Assembly: GCF_002982075.1 (NCBI RefSeq)
Contig: NZ_PUEJ01000010.1
Location: 124,001-188,000, forward strand
DNA: 64,000 nucleotides
Direction: 5' to 3'
From: Labrys okinawensis
GTDB taxonomy: Bacteria > Pseudomonadota > Alphaproteobacteria > Rhizobiales > Labraceae
Of this stretch, positions 17,746 to 26,553 are shown piece by piece; the stretch's first letter is position 1; the number at the start of each line of letters is the position of its first letter. Position numbers and translations under genes: made by a program. The notes beneath the pieces were generated by a model. The model was not told the DNA's origin, searched no databases, and saw only the letters and a program-made list of their open reading frames with translations.

Positions 17746-18990
17746 ATGCCCGCTGCCACGTCCACGCTTCCTCATTGCCGGTTCTGCGCTACGCCGCTGA
17801 CGACGACCTTGTGCGATCTCGGCTCGATGCCGCTTGCCAACGATTATCGCCTGCCAGACGACAGCAATCCCGAGCGCAGCTTCCCGCTGCATGCGCGCGT
17901 CTGTCCGAGCTGCCTGCTCGTCCAGGTCGATGATTCCGTCCCGCCGGACGCGATCTTCTCCGACTACGCCTACTTCTCTTCCTATTCGGACAGCTGGGTG
18001 GCGCATGCCAAGCGCTATGCGCAAGCTATGATCGAGCGTTTCAAGCTCGGCGCCAATTCGCTGGTGATCGAAGTCGCCTCCAATGACGGCTACCTGCTGC
18101 AGCATTTCAAAGCCGCTGGCGTACCGGTGCTCGGTGTCGAACCTGCTGCCAATGTCGCCGAGACGGCCCGGGCCAAGGGCATCGATACCGAAGTCGCCTT
18201 CTTCGGCGTCGAAACCGCCCGACGTCTCGTCGGCCAGGGCAAGCGCGCCGACCTCATGGCTGCCAACAATGTGCTCGCCCATGTCCCCGATATCCGCGAT
18301 TTCGTCGGCGGCTTCGCCGCCTTGCTGAAACCCGAGGGCGTCGTCACCTTCGAATTCCCGCATGTGCTCAATCTGATCGAGAAGGTGCAGTTCGATACCA
18401 TCTATCACGAGCATTTTTCCTATCTCTCGCTGGTGACGGTCGAGAAGGTGTTCGCCGCCGTCGGCCTCAAGGCGATCGATGTCGAGGAACTGCCGACCCA
18501 TGGCGGCTCGCTGCGTCTGTTCGCGGCACCATTGGCGTCCAGCCACCGGCCTTCCGCGAGGCTCGACGCCCTGCGCGCCAAGGAGCATGCCGCCGGTCTC
18601 GACGCTCTGGCCGGCTATGAAGGCTTTGCTGCCAAGGTCGCCGAGGTCAAGCGCGGCTTCCTCGCCTTCCTGGCCGAGGCCAAGGCCGCCGGCAAGACCA
18701 TCGCCGCCTATGGCGCCGCCGCCAAGGGCAACACCTTCCTGAATTTCTGCGGCGTCGGCCCCGCCGATATCGTGGCTGTGTTCGACCGTTCCCTGGCCAA
18801 GCAGGGCCGCCTGCTGCCCGGCAGCCAGATCCCGATCCTCTCGCCCGACAAGATCAGCGAGATCGCACCCGATTATCTTGTCATCCTGCCCTGGAACATC
18901 GCCGAGGAAGTGATGGAGCAGACGCGTCCGCTGATGCCGCCGGGCAGTTCCTTCGTGACGGCCGTGCCCAGCATCAGGCTCACGCCGTGA
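17746..18990 (+). CDS. Sugar C-methyltransferase (SAM-dependent, zinc-binding N-terminus)
   Basis: Three-part methyltransferase (414 aa) of the type that C-methylates 4-keto-deoxyhexoses. The N-terminal zinc-binding segment has CRFC (about residues 12-15) and CPSC (about 51-54). The central SAM domain has VIEVASNDGYLLQHFKAAGVPVLGVEPA and the DLMAANNVLAHV motif, then FEFPHVLNLIEKVQFDTIYHEHFSYLS. The C-terminal domain contains GAAAKGNTFLNFCG. It resembles C-3 methyltransferases such as TylC3. Placement after rfbF-rfbG and before an epimerase implies methylation of a CDP-4-keto-6-deoxysugar. The carbon methylated is inferred. Confidence 0.88.
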   Translation: MPAATSTLPHCRFCATPLTTTLCDLGSMPLANDYRLPDDSNPERSFPLHARVCPSCLLVQVDDSVPPDAIFSDYAYFSSYSDSWVAHAKRYAQAMIERFKLGANSLVIEVASNDGYLLQHFKAAGVPVLGVEPAANVAETARAKGIDTEVAFFGVETARRLVGQGKRADLMAANNVLAHVPDIRDFVGGFAALLKPEGVVTFEFPHVLNLIEKVQFDTIYHEHFSYLSLVTVEKVFAAVGLKAIDVEELPTHGGSLRLFAAPLASSHRPSARLDALRAKEHAAGLDALAGYEGFAAKVAEVKRGFLAFLAEAKAAGKTIAAYGAAAKGNTFLNFCGVGPADIVAVFDRSLAKQGRLLPGSQIPILSPDKISEIAPDYLVILPWNIAEEVMEQTRPLMPPGSSFVTAVPSIRLTP

Positions 18991-19517
18991 TCTTCGTCGA
19001 GACCCGCATCCCGGGCTGCTTCCTGATCGAGCCGGAGCCGCAGCGCGACGATCGCGGCTTTTTCGCCCGCACCTATTGCCCGGACGAGTTCGCCGCCGCC
19101 GGGATCGTCTTTGCGCCGGTGCAAACCAATCTCTCGCGCAACGACAAGGCTTTCACCCTGCGCGGCATGCACTTCCAGAAGGCTCCTCATGCCGAGGCCA
19201 AGCTCGTCCAGGTGGCGCGAGGGAAGATCCATGACGTCGTGGTCGATCTCAGGCCGGACAGCCCGGCTTTTCGCCAATGGGTCGGCGCCGAGCTGAGCGC
19301 CGACAACCTGCATCAACTCTATATTCCCGAAGGCTGTGCCCACGGCTTCCTGACGCTCGAAGCCGGAACGGACGTCTTGTACGGCATGGGCCGCAAATAT
19401 GTTCCCGGCCATGCGCGCGGCTATCGCTATGACGACCCGGCCTTTGCCATCGAATGGCCCCGCCCGCCGGCGGTGATCGCACCGGCGGACGAGGCTTGGC
19501 CGGCTTTCGGGGCTTGA
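18987..19517 (+). CDS. dTDP-4-dehydrorhamnose 3,5-epimerase family protein (probably acts on a CDP-sugar)
   Basis: RmlC-like cupin epimerase (176 aa). Family motifs are DDRGFFARTYCPDEF, QTNLSRNDKAFTLRGMHFQ with the catalytic His, VVDLRPDSPAF, and YIPEGCAHGFLTLE. The start GTG at 18987 overlaps the methyltransferase stop as GTGA. With rfbF, rfbG and a C-methyltransferase upstream and no rmlA or rmlB in view, the substrate is more likely a CDP-4-keto-6-deoxyhexose than dTDP-4-keto-rhamnose. It is the last gene of the block and converges on the GNAT gene. Confidence 0.88.
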   Translation: MIFVETRIPGCFLIEPEPQRDDRGFFARTYCPDEFAAAGIVFAPVQTNLSRNDKAFTLRGMHFQKAPHAEAKLVQVARGKIHDVVVDLRPDSPAFRQWVGAELSADNLHQLYIPEGCAHGFLTLEAGTDVLYGMGRKYVPGHARGYRYDDPAFAIEWPRPPAVIAPADEAWPAFGA

Positions 19518-19522
19518 GAGGC

Positions 19523-19551
19523 GGCCCGCCGCGTCTTGGTCGCGGCAGGCC
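19523..19551. terminator. Hairpin between convergent epimerase and GNAT genes
   Basis: Arms GGCCCGCCGCG and CGCGGCAGGCC pair over 11 bp with one mismatch around a 7-nt loop. It lies directly after the epimerase stop and just past the GNAT stop. No long T-run follows, so it may be a weak or bidirectional terminator. Confidence 0.5.
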
Positions 19552-19557
19552 GGTCCG

Positions 19558-20055
19558 CTATTTCGCCTCGAACGCCGGGTGGTAGGCCACGTCTCCCTGC
19601 GGCATGTCAGCCCCGAAGGGCAGGCACTGGAAATAGACAGGCGGCACGCCAGGAAGGCAAAGCCGAACCTCGTTCTTGAAGCCGAAGCGGCCGTAATAGG
19701 CGGGATCTCCCAGGACGACGCAGCCTTGCGCCTCCTGCCGGCGGAGGTCGGCGAGGCCAGTCTCGATCAGCGCTCGCCCGATGCCGTTTTTCTGGCGGTC
19801 CGGTCGCACCGATACCGGCCCCAGCCCGTACCAATGCCGGAAAGCCCCATCGATGGTGACGGGCGAAAAGGCGACATGGCCGACGACCCCGCTTTCTTCT
19901 TCCGCCACCAGGGACAAGGTCAAAGCCCCCGCCGCCCTTAAGCCGTCGACGATCGCCGCCTCCGTCTGGCTGCTATATGGCTTTCCTTCGAAGGCGGCCC
20001 TGGTCATCGCGCGGATGGTATCGATATCATCGGCACGTTCTGGTCGGATCTGCAT
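19558..20055 (-). CDS. GNAT family N-acetyltransferase adjacent to a YjhX-like toxin
   Basis: 165-residue acetyltransferase of the YhbS-like group. It begins MQIRPERADDIDTIRAM, and the acetyl-CoA-binding stretch is YGLGPVSVRPDRQKNGIGRALIETGLADLR (Q/R-x-x-G-x-G/A pattern). GCVVLGDPAYYGRFGF follows. The ATG at 20055 has GAGGGAA upstream, inside the end of the YjhX-like gene, 14 bp away on the same strand. In E. coli the toxin YjhX is paired with the GNAT protein YjhQ, so this may be the antitoxin partner. Acetylation of another target remains possible. Confidence 0.82.
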   Translation of the reverse strand: MQIRPERADDIDTIRAMTRAAFEGKPYSSQTEAAIVDGLRAAGALTLSLVAEEESGVVGHVAFSPVTIDGAFRHWYGLGPVSVRPDRQKNGIGRALIETGLADLRRQEAQGCVVLGDPAYYGRFGFKNEVRLCLPGVPPVYFQCLPFGADMPQGDVAYHPAFEAK

Positions 20056-20069
20056 GATATTTCCCTCGT

Positions 20070-20327
20070 TCAGCGGTTGTCGGCCTGAGCGCGCACGCTC
20101 TCCCGCCCTTTGCGCGAGATGCGGTAGGGGCCGGAGGCATGGGATTCGATCAGCCTTTTGCGGTGGAGCTTGCCGAATGTCTCAAGCGTGCAATCGGCCA
20201 GACGATGGCCGTCGCGGGTGAAGCAGTCGACATGATGGATGCGGCCGTTATCGCCGCGATGATGGCGGATATGCCCGCCCTGGGCCAGCACGTGCAGCAC
20301 ACGCTGCTCGCCCCGTGAGATATTCAT
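20070..20327 (-). CDS. yjhX: YjhX family toxin-like protein
   Basis: Small basic protein (85 aa) matching the YjhX/UPF0386 family: MNISRGEQRVLHVLAQGGHI, then CFTRDGHRLADCTLETFGKLHRKRLIES, and a C-terminal YRISRKGRESVRAQADNR. The E. coli family member is reported as a toxin, and its fold is expected to be a small winged-helix-like domain. The start ATG at 20327 gives the normal family length; a longer reading to 20414 adds unrelated residues. It is followed 14 bp later by the GNAT gene, giving a two-gene unit. Confidence 0.85.
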   Translation of the reverse strand: MNISRGEQRVLHVLAQGGHIRHHRGDNGRIHHVDCFTRDGHRLADCTLETFGKLHRKRLIESHASGPYRISRKGRESVRAQADNR

Positions 20328-20713
20328 GATGGTGGAGCCTGTCGCAGAAACCATGACAAGCATCGCCTGCGCACCCGGCCGATCCGGCCGCCGCGCCTCG
20401 CAATGCTTCCTCATGTCTCGTCAAATCGAGACGGTCAGCGGTTTCTCACAAGCTCTGACATGAAACCTTCCGCTCAAATCAGCAGGTGACAATCGCATAG
20501 GTCGGCATCAGCCCGATGTCAATCCGGCCCCATCACGCAGGATCTTGCGAAGACCATGGGGCTCAGACACCATGGATCCTGCTGCACCTTCCCGGTGACA
20601 CCCTTGCCCGTGCACGCTGCGAGCCTATCCGGCCCGCCAGCCCATCGCCGCCGCGTGAAACGAGCGTGGCGTGGAACCCCCGTGCCGCGATGCGCATTTC
20701 ATTTAGGAGTTCA
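20328..20713. other. Gene-free stretch upstream of the yjhX-like gene
   Basis: 386 bp between the yjhX-like start and the small 76-codon frame. It should hold the yjhX promoter on the minus strand. I see no RNA gene, long hairpin or repeat in it. Confidence 0.5.
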
Positions 20714-20944
20714 ATGATCAGGACGACGCGGATGAGCTGGTTCATCATCATGAAACGCCGTGGCGCTCACGTCGAACCGCTGCCGGACGCACCGATTTTC
20801 GAAGACCTCGTCGAGGCGGAGACTTGGGCGGCGACCTATCTGGAAGGCGACCCGCCCTTGTTCGACAAGAGCCTGGACTCGATCGAGGTCCACCGGCAGG
20901 AAGCGCAGCTGGCAATGCGCCAGGTGGCATCAGCCCGGCGCTGA
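20714..20944 (+). CDS. Small hypothetical protein
   Basis: 76-residue frame starting MIRTTRMSWFIIMKRRG at an ATG with TAGGAG six bases upstream. The middle part (DAPIFEDLVEAETWAATYLEGDPPLFD) is acidic and the end basic. I do not recognise a family. The frame stays open further upstream, but that part is Pro/Arg-rich and unconvincing, so the ribosome site decides the start. It is followed by tRNA-Val on the other strand. It may not be a real gene. Confidence 0.5.
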   Translation: MIRTTRMSWFIIMKRRGAHVEPLPDAPIFEDLVEAETWAATYLEGDPPLFDKSLDSIEVHRQEAQLAMRQVASARR

Positions 20945-20991
20945 GCACCCATCAAGCCTGCAAGTCGACAGGCCAAACTGATCGAATGTTC

Positions 20992-21067
20992 TGGTGGGCG
21001 GTGACGGGCTCGAACCGCCGACCCTCTCGGTGTAAACGAGATGCTCTACCAACTGAGCTAACCGCCC
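20992..21067 (-). tRNA. tRNA-Val (anticodon TAC)
   Basis: 76 nt including an encoded CCA. The acceptor GGGCGGT pairs with ACCGCCC, the D arm has AGCTCAGTTGGTAGAGC, the anticodon stem-loop is TCTCG-TTTACAC-CGAGA giving TAC, and the T arm reads GGCGGTTCGAGCCCGTC. It lies about 115 bp after the lon stop on the same strand. Confidence 0.97.
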
Positions 21068-21182
21068 CAGCACGGAAAGGTCCCGCGCACGGCCCCTGTC
21101 TATTGCGCTTGTGCCCGCTTCGCAAGGCAAAAGAAAGCGGCCGCACCCTTTGGGGCGCGGCCGCTTGCAGATCGTTTCAGTG

Positions 21183-23606
21183 TCAGTGCGCGACGACAGC
21201 GTTGGCGTCATCTCCGACGACAGCCGGCGGCGGCGCGTTCTTGTCCTCGTCCCAGGTGATGGGCTCTGGCATGCGCACCAGCGCCCTGCGCAGAACTTCC
21301 TCCATCCGGGAAACCGGCACGATTTCAAGACCGTTCTTCACATTGTCGGGAAGTTCGGCCAGATCCTTGGCGTTCTCTTCCGGAATCAGCACGGTCTTGA
21401 TGCCGGCCCGCAAGGCGGCGAGCAGCTTCTCTTTCAGGCCGCCGATCGGCAGCACCCGGCCACGCAAGGTGACCTCACCGGTCATGGCAACGTCACGGCG
21501 AACCGCGATGCCCGTCATCACCGACACCATGGCGGTGGCCATGGCGATGCCGGCCGAGGGGCCATCCTTGGGCGTTGCGCCTTCCGGCAGATGCACATGC
21601 ACGTCGCGCTTGTCGAACAGCGGCGGCTCGATGCCGTAGTCGATGGCGCGCGAACGGACATAGGAGGCAGCCGCGGAGATCGACTCGCGCATGACGTCCT
21701 TCAGATTGCCCGTCACGATCATCTTGCCCTTGCCGGGCATCATGACCGCCTCGATGGTCAGAAGCACGCCACCCACCTCGGTCCAGGCCAGGCCCGTAAC
21801 CGCACCCACCTGATCCTCGAGTTCGGCCTGGCCGTAGCGGTAACGCGGGGCGCCGAGATAGTCTTCGAGCACCGTGTTCGTCACCTTGACCGTCTTCTTC
21901 TTGGACATCAGGATGTCCTTGACGGCCTTACGGGTCAGGTTCGAGATCTCGCGCTCGAGGTTGCGTACCCCGGCTTCCTGCGTGTAGCGACGCACCAGAT
22001 TGAGCAGCGCTTCGTCGTCGATCGAGAACTCACGTGCCTTCAGGCCATGCTTCTGAACGGCATTGGGGATGAGATGCTTGCGGGCGATCTCCACCTTCTC
22101 GTCTTCGGTATAACCGGCGAGACGGATGATCTCCATGCGGTCCAGCAGCGCCGGCGGAATGTTGAGCGTGTTCGCCGTGGTCACAAACATCACGTTCGAC
22201 AGGTCGTAGTCGACCTCGAGGTAATGGTCGTTGAACGTCGAGTTCTGCTCGGGATCGAGCACTTCCAACAGAGCCGAAGACGGATCGCCGCGGAAATCCT
22301 GGCCCATCTTGTCGATTTCATCGAGCAGGAAGAGCGGATTCTGCTTCTTGGCCTTGCGCATCGACTGAACGACCTTGCCGGGCATCGAGCCGATATAGGT
22401 GCGCCGATGGCCACGGATCTCGGCCTCGTCCCGGACACCGCCGAGCGACATGCGCACATATTCGCGGCCGGTCGCCTTGGCTATCGAACGGGCGAGCGAC
22501 GTCTTGCCGACGCCGGGCGGGCCGACGAGGCACAGGATCGGACCGGTCAGCTTGTTGGCGCGCTGCTGCACCGCCAGATACTCGATGATGCGTTCCTTGA
22601 CCTTTTCCAGGCCATGGTGATCGGCATCGAGGATCTCCTGGGCATGCGGCAGATCCTTCTTGATCCGGGACTTGTCGCCCCAGGGCAAGGAAATCAGCCA
22701 GTCCAGATAGTTGCGCACGACGGTGGCCTCGGCCGACATCGGGGACATCTGACGCAGCTTCTTCATCTCGGCCTGCGCCTTGTCGCGGGCCTCCTTGGAG
22801 AGCTTGGTGTCCTTGATCTTCTGTTCGAGTTCGCCGAGTTCGTCCTTGCCTTCCTCGTCACCGAGCTCCTTCTGGATCGCCTTCATCTGCTCGTTGAGAT
22901 AGTACTCGCGCTGGGTCTTCTCCATCTGCCGCTTGACGCGGGTACGGATGCGCTTCTCGACCTGCAGGACGGAAATCTCGCTTTCCATCAGGGCGAGCAC
23001 CTTCTCCAGGCGCGCCGGGATCGACAGGATCTCCAGCACTTCCTGCTTGTCGGCGATCTTCACCGCAAGATGTGCGGCGATGGTGTCGGCGAGCTTCGAA
23101 TAATCCTCGATCTGGGTGACCGTGGCCACGACTTCCGGCGACACCTTCTTGTTGAGCTTCACATAGCTCTCGAATTCGGCCACCACGGAACGGGCAAGCG
23201 CTTCGGCTTCGATCTTCTCGCCATTGCCGTCACCCAGGACCTCGGCCTCGGCCTGATAGAAATCGTCATGCCCGGAATAGGAGAGCACGCGTGCGCGGTC
23301 GACGCCCTCGACCAGCACCTTCACCGTGCCGTCGGGCAGCTTCAGCAATTGCAGCACGGTAGCCAGCGTGCCGAGCTTGTAGATGGCGTCCGGCGCCGGA
23401 TCATCCTCAGCGGCATTGAGCTGCGTCGCCAGCAGGATGTGGCGGTCGGTCCGCATGACTTCTTCCAGCGCCCGAATCGACTTCTCGCGGCCAACGAAAA
23501 GCGGCACGATCATGTGGGGGAACACCACGATATCGCGCAGAGGCAACACCGGGAACGTATCGACGGTGCCTGCCGGCACCGGAGGACGCTGCTTATTCGT
23601 CGTCAT
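21183..23606 (-). CDS. lon: ATP-dependent protease Lon
   Basis: Cytoplasmic ATP-dependent serine protease (807 aa) that degrades misfolded and regulatory proteins. The N-terminal substrate-binding domain starts PVLPLRDIVVFPHMIVPLFVGR. The AAA+ domain has GPPGVGKTSLARSIAKATGR and LFLLDEIDKMG. The C-terminal protease domain has the Ser-Lys dyad region with TPKDGPSAGIAM and TGEVTLRGRVLPIGGLKEKLLAA. The ATG at 23606 (MTTNKQRPP) has AGGAAAGGA upstream; an in-frame codon at 23633 is unlikely. It lies 542 bp after clpX, in the usual alphaproteobacterial order. Confidence 0.98.
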   Translation of the reverse strand: MTTNKQRPPVPAGTVDTFPVLPLRDIVVFPHMIVPLFVGREKSIRALEEVMRTDRHILLATQLNAAEDDPAPDAIYKLGTLATVLQLLKLPDGTVKVLVEGVDRARVLSYSGHDDFYQAEAEVLGDGNGEKIEAEALARSVVAEFESYVKLNKKVSPEVVATVTQIEDYSKLADTIAAHLAVKIADKQEVLEILSIPARLEKVLALMESEISVLQVEKRIRTRVKRQMEKTQREYYLNEQMKAIQKELGDEEGKDELGELEQKIKDTKLSKEARDKAQAEMKKLRQMSPMSAEATVVRNYLDWLISLPWGDKSRIKKDLPHAQEILDADHHGLEKVKERIIEYLAVQQRANKLTGPILCLVGPPGVGKTSLARSIAKATGREYVRMSLGGVRDEAEIRGHRRTYIGSMPGKVVQSMRKAKKQNPLFLLDEIDKMGQDFRGDPSSALLEVLDPEQNSTFNDHYLEVDYDLSNVMFVTTANTLNIPPALLDRMEIIRLAGYTEDEKVEIARKHLIPNAVQKHGLKAREFSIDDEALLNLVRRYTQEAGVRNLEREISNLTRKAVKDILMSKKKTVKVTNTVLEDYLGAPRYRYGQAELEDQVGAVTGLAWTEVGGVLLTIEAVMMPGKGKMIVTGNLKDVMRESISAAASYVRSRAIDYGIEPPLFDKRDVHVHLPEGATPKDGPSAGIAMATAMVSVMTGIAVRRDVAMTGEVTLRGRVLPIGGLKEKLLAALRAGIKTVLIPEENAKDLAELPDNVKNGLEIVPVSRMEEVLRRALVRMPEPITWDEDKNAPPPAVVGDDANAVVAH

Positions 23607-23737
23607 TGCATATCCTTTCCTGCGCCGTTCCACGCTGCAATAGCCGTACCAGCGGCGCTATCCTCCCGGCCAACACGAAGAGCGACCTCGGAGGTATTCC
23701 AACTGCCCCGGATGGGCACAGTTGCTTCGATAAGGGT

Positions 23738-23766
23738 TAGGTGGAGAGCACCAAGCACAGTGTCAA
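23738..23766 (-). promoter_or_regulatory. Possible lon promoter
   Basis: On the minus strand TTGACA (23766-23761) is followed after 17 bp by CACCTA (23743-23738), a fair alphaproteobacterial -35/-10 pair about 130 bp upstream of the lon ATG. The -35 is preceded by GGC to give CTTGACA, so a heat-shock sigma might also read it. This is pattern matching only. Confidence 0.4.
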
Positions 23767-24098
23767 GCCGGCTAATCCCGGTAAATTGCGCTGTCTCGAT
23801 TTTCGTTCTCGCACCTGCGAACCTCGCTACAAATTTCTGTTCGATCGACTTCGGATTGATTGCCGGGAACCTCGGGCCACTCTTGAAAGGACTCTCCGAA
23901 AAGTAGCGACAATTAGCCAAAACCTGCATTTTTCTACGGAAACCGGCTCGAATCGAGCTGGTCTCTCCTAGCCCACGATACCCCCCTCCGACGTCAAGCG
24001 CAATCGAAGGCCGCTGCGGCGAATGGTCGATCACAGCGGAGCGGGACATCGCCCGAGCCATGCATTTCAACATGTCTGCAGGAAGGTGTCGACATGAC

Positions 24099-24121
24099 AA
24101 TGCCGGCCACAGGCCGGCATT
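24099..24121 (-). terminator. clpX: Hairpin after clpX
   Basis: Perfect 10-bp stem AATGCCGGCC / GGCCGGCATT with a 3-nt loop, 28 bp past the clpX stop. No T-run follows. A very similar hairpin stands behind tig at 26554-26576, with the same ATTGTC after the stem. Confidence 0.6.
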
Positions 24122-24148
24122 GCATATCGAGCATTGCTCCGGCGGACA

Positions 24149-25408
24149 TCAGCCGGTGGAGGAAACCTCCTGCTTCTCGGAATAGATGAAGAGCGGCTTG
24201 GCCTGTCCGTCGACGACTTCCTTGGAGATCACCACTTCCTCGACACCGTCGAGGCCGGGCAGTTCGAACATGGTGTCGAGCAGGATGCCCTCCATGATCG
24301 AGCGCAGGCCACGCGCACCGGTCTTGCGCTCGATCGCCTTCTTGGCGATCGACGACAAGGCCTCGTCCTGGAAGGTCAGATCGATCCCCTCCATCTCGAA
24401 CAGGCGCTGATACTGCTTCACCAGCGCATTCTTCGGCTCGGTCAGGATCTTGATCAGCGCCGGCTCGTCGAGATCTTCCAAGGTCGCAATGACTGGCAGA
24501 CGCCCGACGAATTCCGGGATCAGGCCGAACTTCAACAGATCCTCGGGCTCAACCTCACGGAAGATCTCGCCGGTACGCCGGTCTTCGGGCGTCACCACGC
24601 GGGCGCCGAATCCGATCGAGGTGCCCTTGCCGCGGCTGGAGATGATCTTCTCGAGGCCCGAGAAGGCACCGCCGCAGATGAAGAGGATATTGGTGGTGTC
24701 GACCTGCAGGAACTCCTGCTGGGGATGCTTGCGCCCGCCCTGCGGCGGAACACTGGCCACCGTGCCTTCCATGATCTTCAGCAAGGCCTGCTGCACGCCC
24801 TCGCCCGAGACGTCACGGGTGATCGAGGGATTGTCGGACTTGCGGCTGATCTTGTCGACCTCGTCGATATAGACGATGCCGCGCTGGGCGCGCTCGACAT
24901 TATAGTCGGCCGCCTGCAGCAGCTTGAGGATGATGTTCTCGACATCCTCGCCGACATAGCCGGCTTCCGTCAGGGTCGTGGCATCGGCCATGGTGAAGGG
25001 CACGTCGATGATGCGGGCCATGGTCTGGGCGAGCAGCGTCTTGCCCGAACCGGTCGGTCCGATCATCAGGATGTTGGACTTCGCCAGTTCGACATCACTG
25101 TGCTTGGTGGCATGGTTGAGACGCTTGTAGTGATTGTGCACGGCCACCGAGAGCACGCGCTTGGCCTGCATCTGGCCGATCACATAATCGTCGAGCACCT
25201 TGCAGATCTCACGCGGGGTAGGCACCCCGTCGCGCGACTTCACCAGCGAGGACTTGTTCTCCTCGCGAATAATATCCATGCACAGCTCGACACATTCATC
25301 GCAGATGAATACCGTCGGGCCGGCGATGAGCTTGCGAACTTCGTGCTGGCTCTTGCCGCAGAACGAGCAGTAGAGCGTGTTCTTGGTATCGCTGCCGGCC
25401 TTGGTCAT
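24149..25408 (-). CDS. clpX: ATP-dependent Clp protease ATP-binding subunit ClpX
   Basis: AAA+ unfoldase (419 aa) that feeds substrates to ClpP. The N-terminal zinc domain has CSFCGKSQHEVRKLIAGP and CDECVELC (four cysteines). Walker A is GPTGSGKTLLAQ, Walker B is GIVYIDEVDKI, and the IGF loop for ClpP docking appears as SIGFGA. The ATG at 25408 (MTKAGSDTKNT) has GGGGGA upstream; the reading to 25507 is not supported. It lies 279 bp after clpP. Confidence 0.98.
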   Translation of the reverse strand: MTKAGSDTKNTLYCSFCGKSQHEVRKLIAGPTVFICDECVELCMDIIREENKSSLVKSRDGVPTPREICKVLDDYVIGQMQAKRVLSVAVHNHYKRLNHATKHSDVELAKSNILMIGPTGSGKTLLAQTMARIIDVPFTMADATTLTEAGYVGEDVENIILKLLQAADYNVERAQRGIVYIDEVDKISRKSDNPSITRDVSGEGVQQALLKIMEGTVASVPPQGGRKHPQQEFLQVDTTNILFICGGAFSGLEKIISSRGKGTSIGFGARVVTPEDRRTGEIFREVEPEDLLKFGLIPEFVGRLPVIATLEDLDEPALIKILTEPKNALVKQYQRLFEMEGIDLTFQDEALSSIAKKAIERKTGARGLRSIMEGILLDTMFELPGLDGVEEVVISKEVVDGQAKPLFIYSEKQEVSSTG

Positions 25409-25687
25409 GGCATCCCCCTTTCGGGCTCTCTCGGCGGAACGGACATTCCGCATAATCCCACGGGAAATCCCGTGGCTGTAAACACAATCCCGCAGGCGTA
25501 CCTGCATCGACTAAGCTCGTCCTGCAAGGGCTATGCCAAATGATGGCTGCCCCTGCATTCTCCGGTGACGCTGCATCCAGCGGGTCCAATGCTGGAATCT
25601 AGCGCCCCCCACGTCAACAGATCATTACCGATATCCATTGCAACGAACTGTGGCGAAACTCGTGCAGGGATCTCCCGCAGGGTTACA

Positions 25688-26320
25688 TTAAGGCTTGGGC
25701 GAGGCTTCCTCCGGCCGCTTCTCGCTCACATGGTCGACCAGACCGAAAGCTTTGGCCTGCTCCGCATCCATGAAATTATCACGCTCCAGGGCCTCCTGGA
25801 TCGACTTGATGTCCTGGCCGGTATGCTTGACGTAGATTTCGTTCAGCCTCTGCTTCACGCGGCGCGTTTCTTCGGCGTGGATCAGGATGTCGGTCGCTTG
25901 GCCCTGATATCCGCCCGAAGGCTGGTGCACCATGATGCGCGCGTTGGGCAGGGCAAAGCGCAGATCCTTCTCGCCGGCGGCCAGCAGGAGCGATCCCATC
26001 GAAGCCGCCTGGCCGACGCAAAGCGTTGAGATCGGCGAGCGAATGAACTGCATCGTGTCGTAGATCGACAGGCCCGCCGTCACCACCCCGCCCGGCGAGT
26101 TGATGTACATCGCGATTTCCTTCTTGGGGTTCTCCCCTTCCAGGAACAGCAGCTGGGCCACCACGATGGAGGCCATGTAGTCCTCCACCGGGCCGGTCAG
26201 AAAGATGATGCGTTCGCGCATCAGCCGCGAATAGATATCCCAGGCACGCTCGCCGCGATTGGTGCTTTCGACCACGGTCGGTATGAGGTTGTTGGTATAG
26301 AAGTCGATCGGATCTCGCAT
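25688..26320 (-). CDS. clpP: ATP-dependent Clp protease proteolytic subunit ClpP
   Basis: Serine protease subunit (210 aa) forming the tetradecameric chamber that works with ClpX. The catalytic triad is Ser107 (GQAASMGS), His132 (MVHQPSGG) and Asp181 (ERDNFM). The N-terminal MRDPIDFYTNNLIPTVVEST is typical of alphaproteobacteria. The ATG at 26320 has GGAGAGA six bases upstream; in-frame sequence further upstream crosses the tig terminator and is not coding. Confidence 0.98.
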   Translation of the reverse strand: MRDPIDFYTNNLIPTVVESTNRGERAWDIYSRLMRERIIFLTGPVEDYMASIVVAQLLFLEGENPKKEIAMYINSPGGVVTAGLSIYDTMQFIRSPISTLCVGQAASMGSLLLAAGEKDLRFALPNARIMVHQPSGGYQGQATDILIHAEETRRVKQRLNEIYVKHTGQDIKSIQEALERDNFMDAEQAKAFGLVDHVSEKRPEEASPKP

Positions 26321-26553
26321 CAATCTCTCCAGCAAGCGAATCTCGGCAGTCCATGTTCCTGTCAGGGCAGGGATCGCGAGCCTGTTTGTCAAGTGAACCT
26401 TCCTGTCGCCCGCAGGGACATGAAGGCGCGACGGTTGTCGAGGGAGGTTAGCCCGAGAAGAGACGGGCCCTCTTGTCGCAAATGTGTCGTCAAACCCGGT
26501 CCTGCAAGTCCCCTCCCCGCCTTTTGCAAGTTCGGGGACGTTCGAGAACGACA

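Larger units (their letters stand above)
23607..24148. other. Long intergenic region between clpX and lon
   Basis: 542 bp without a convincing gene. It contains the clpX hairpin at 24099-24121 and the probable lon promoter. A minus-strand frame covers much of it, but it lacks homology that I recognise and a good start site. Confidence 0.6.

Noticed and set aside
21111..23906. Open frame of 931 codons on the plus strand opposite lon
   Set aside because: Mirror of lon codon bias. It has no ribosome site and no family features.
23603..24100. Minus-strand frame of 165 codons in the clpX-lon spacer
   Set aside because: It would overlap the lon start and promoter region, contains no known motif and lacks a good start.
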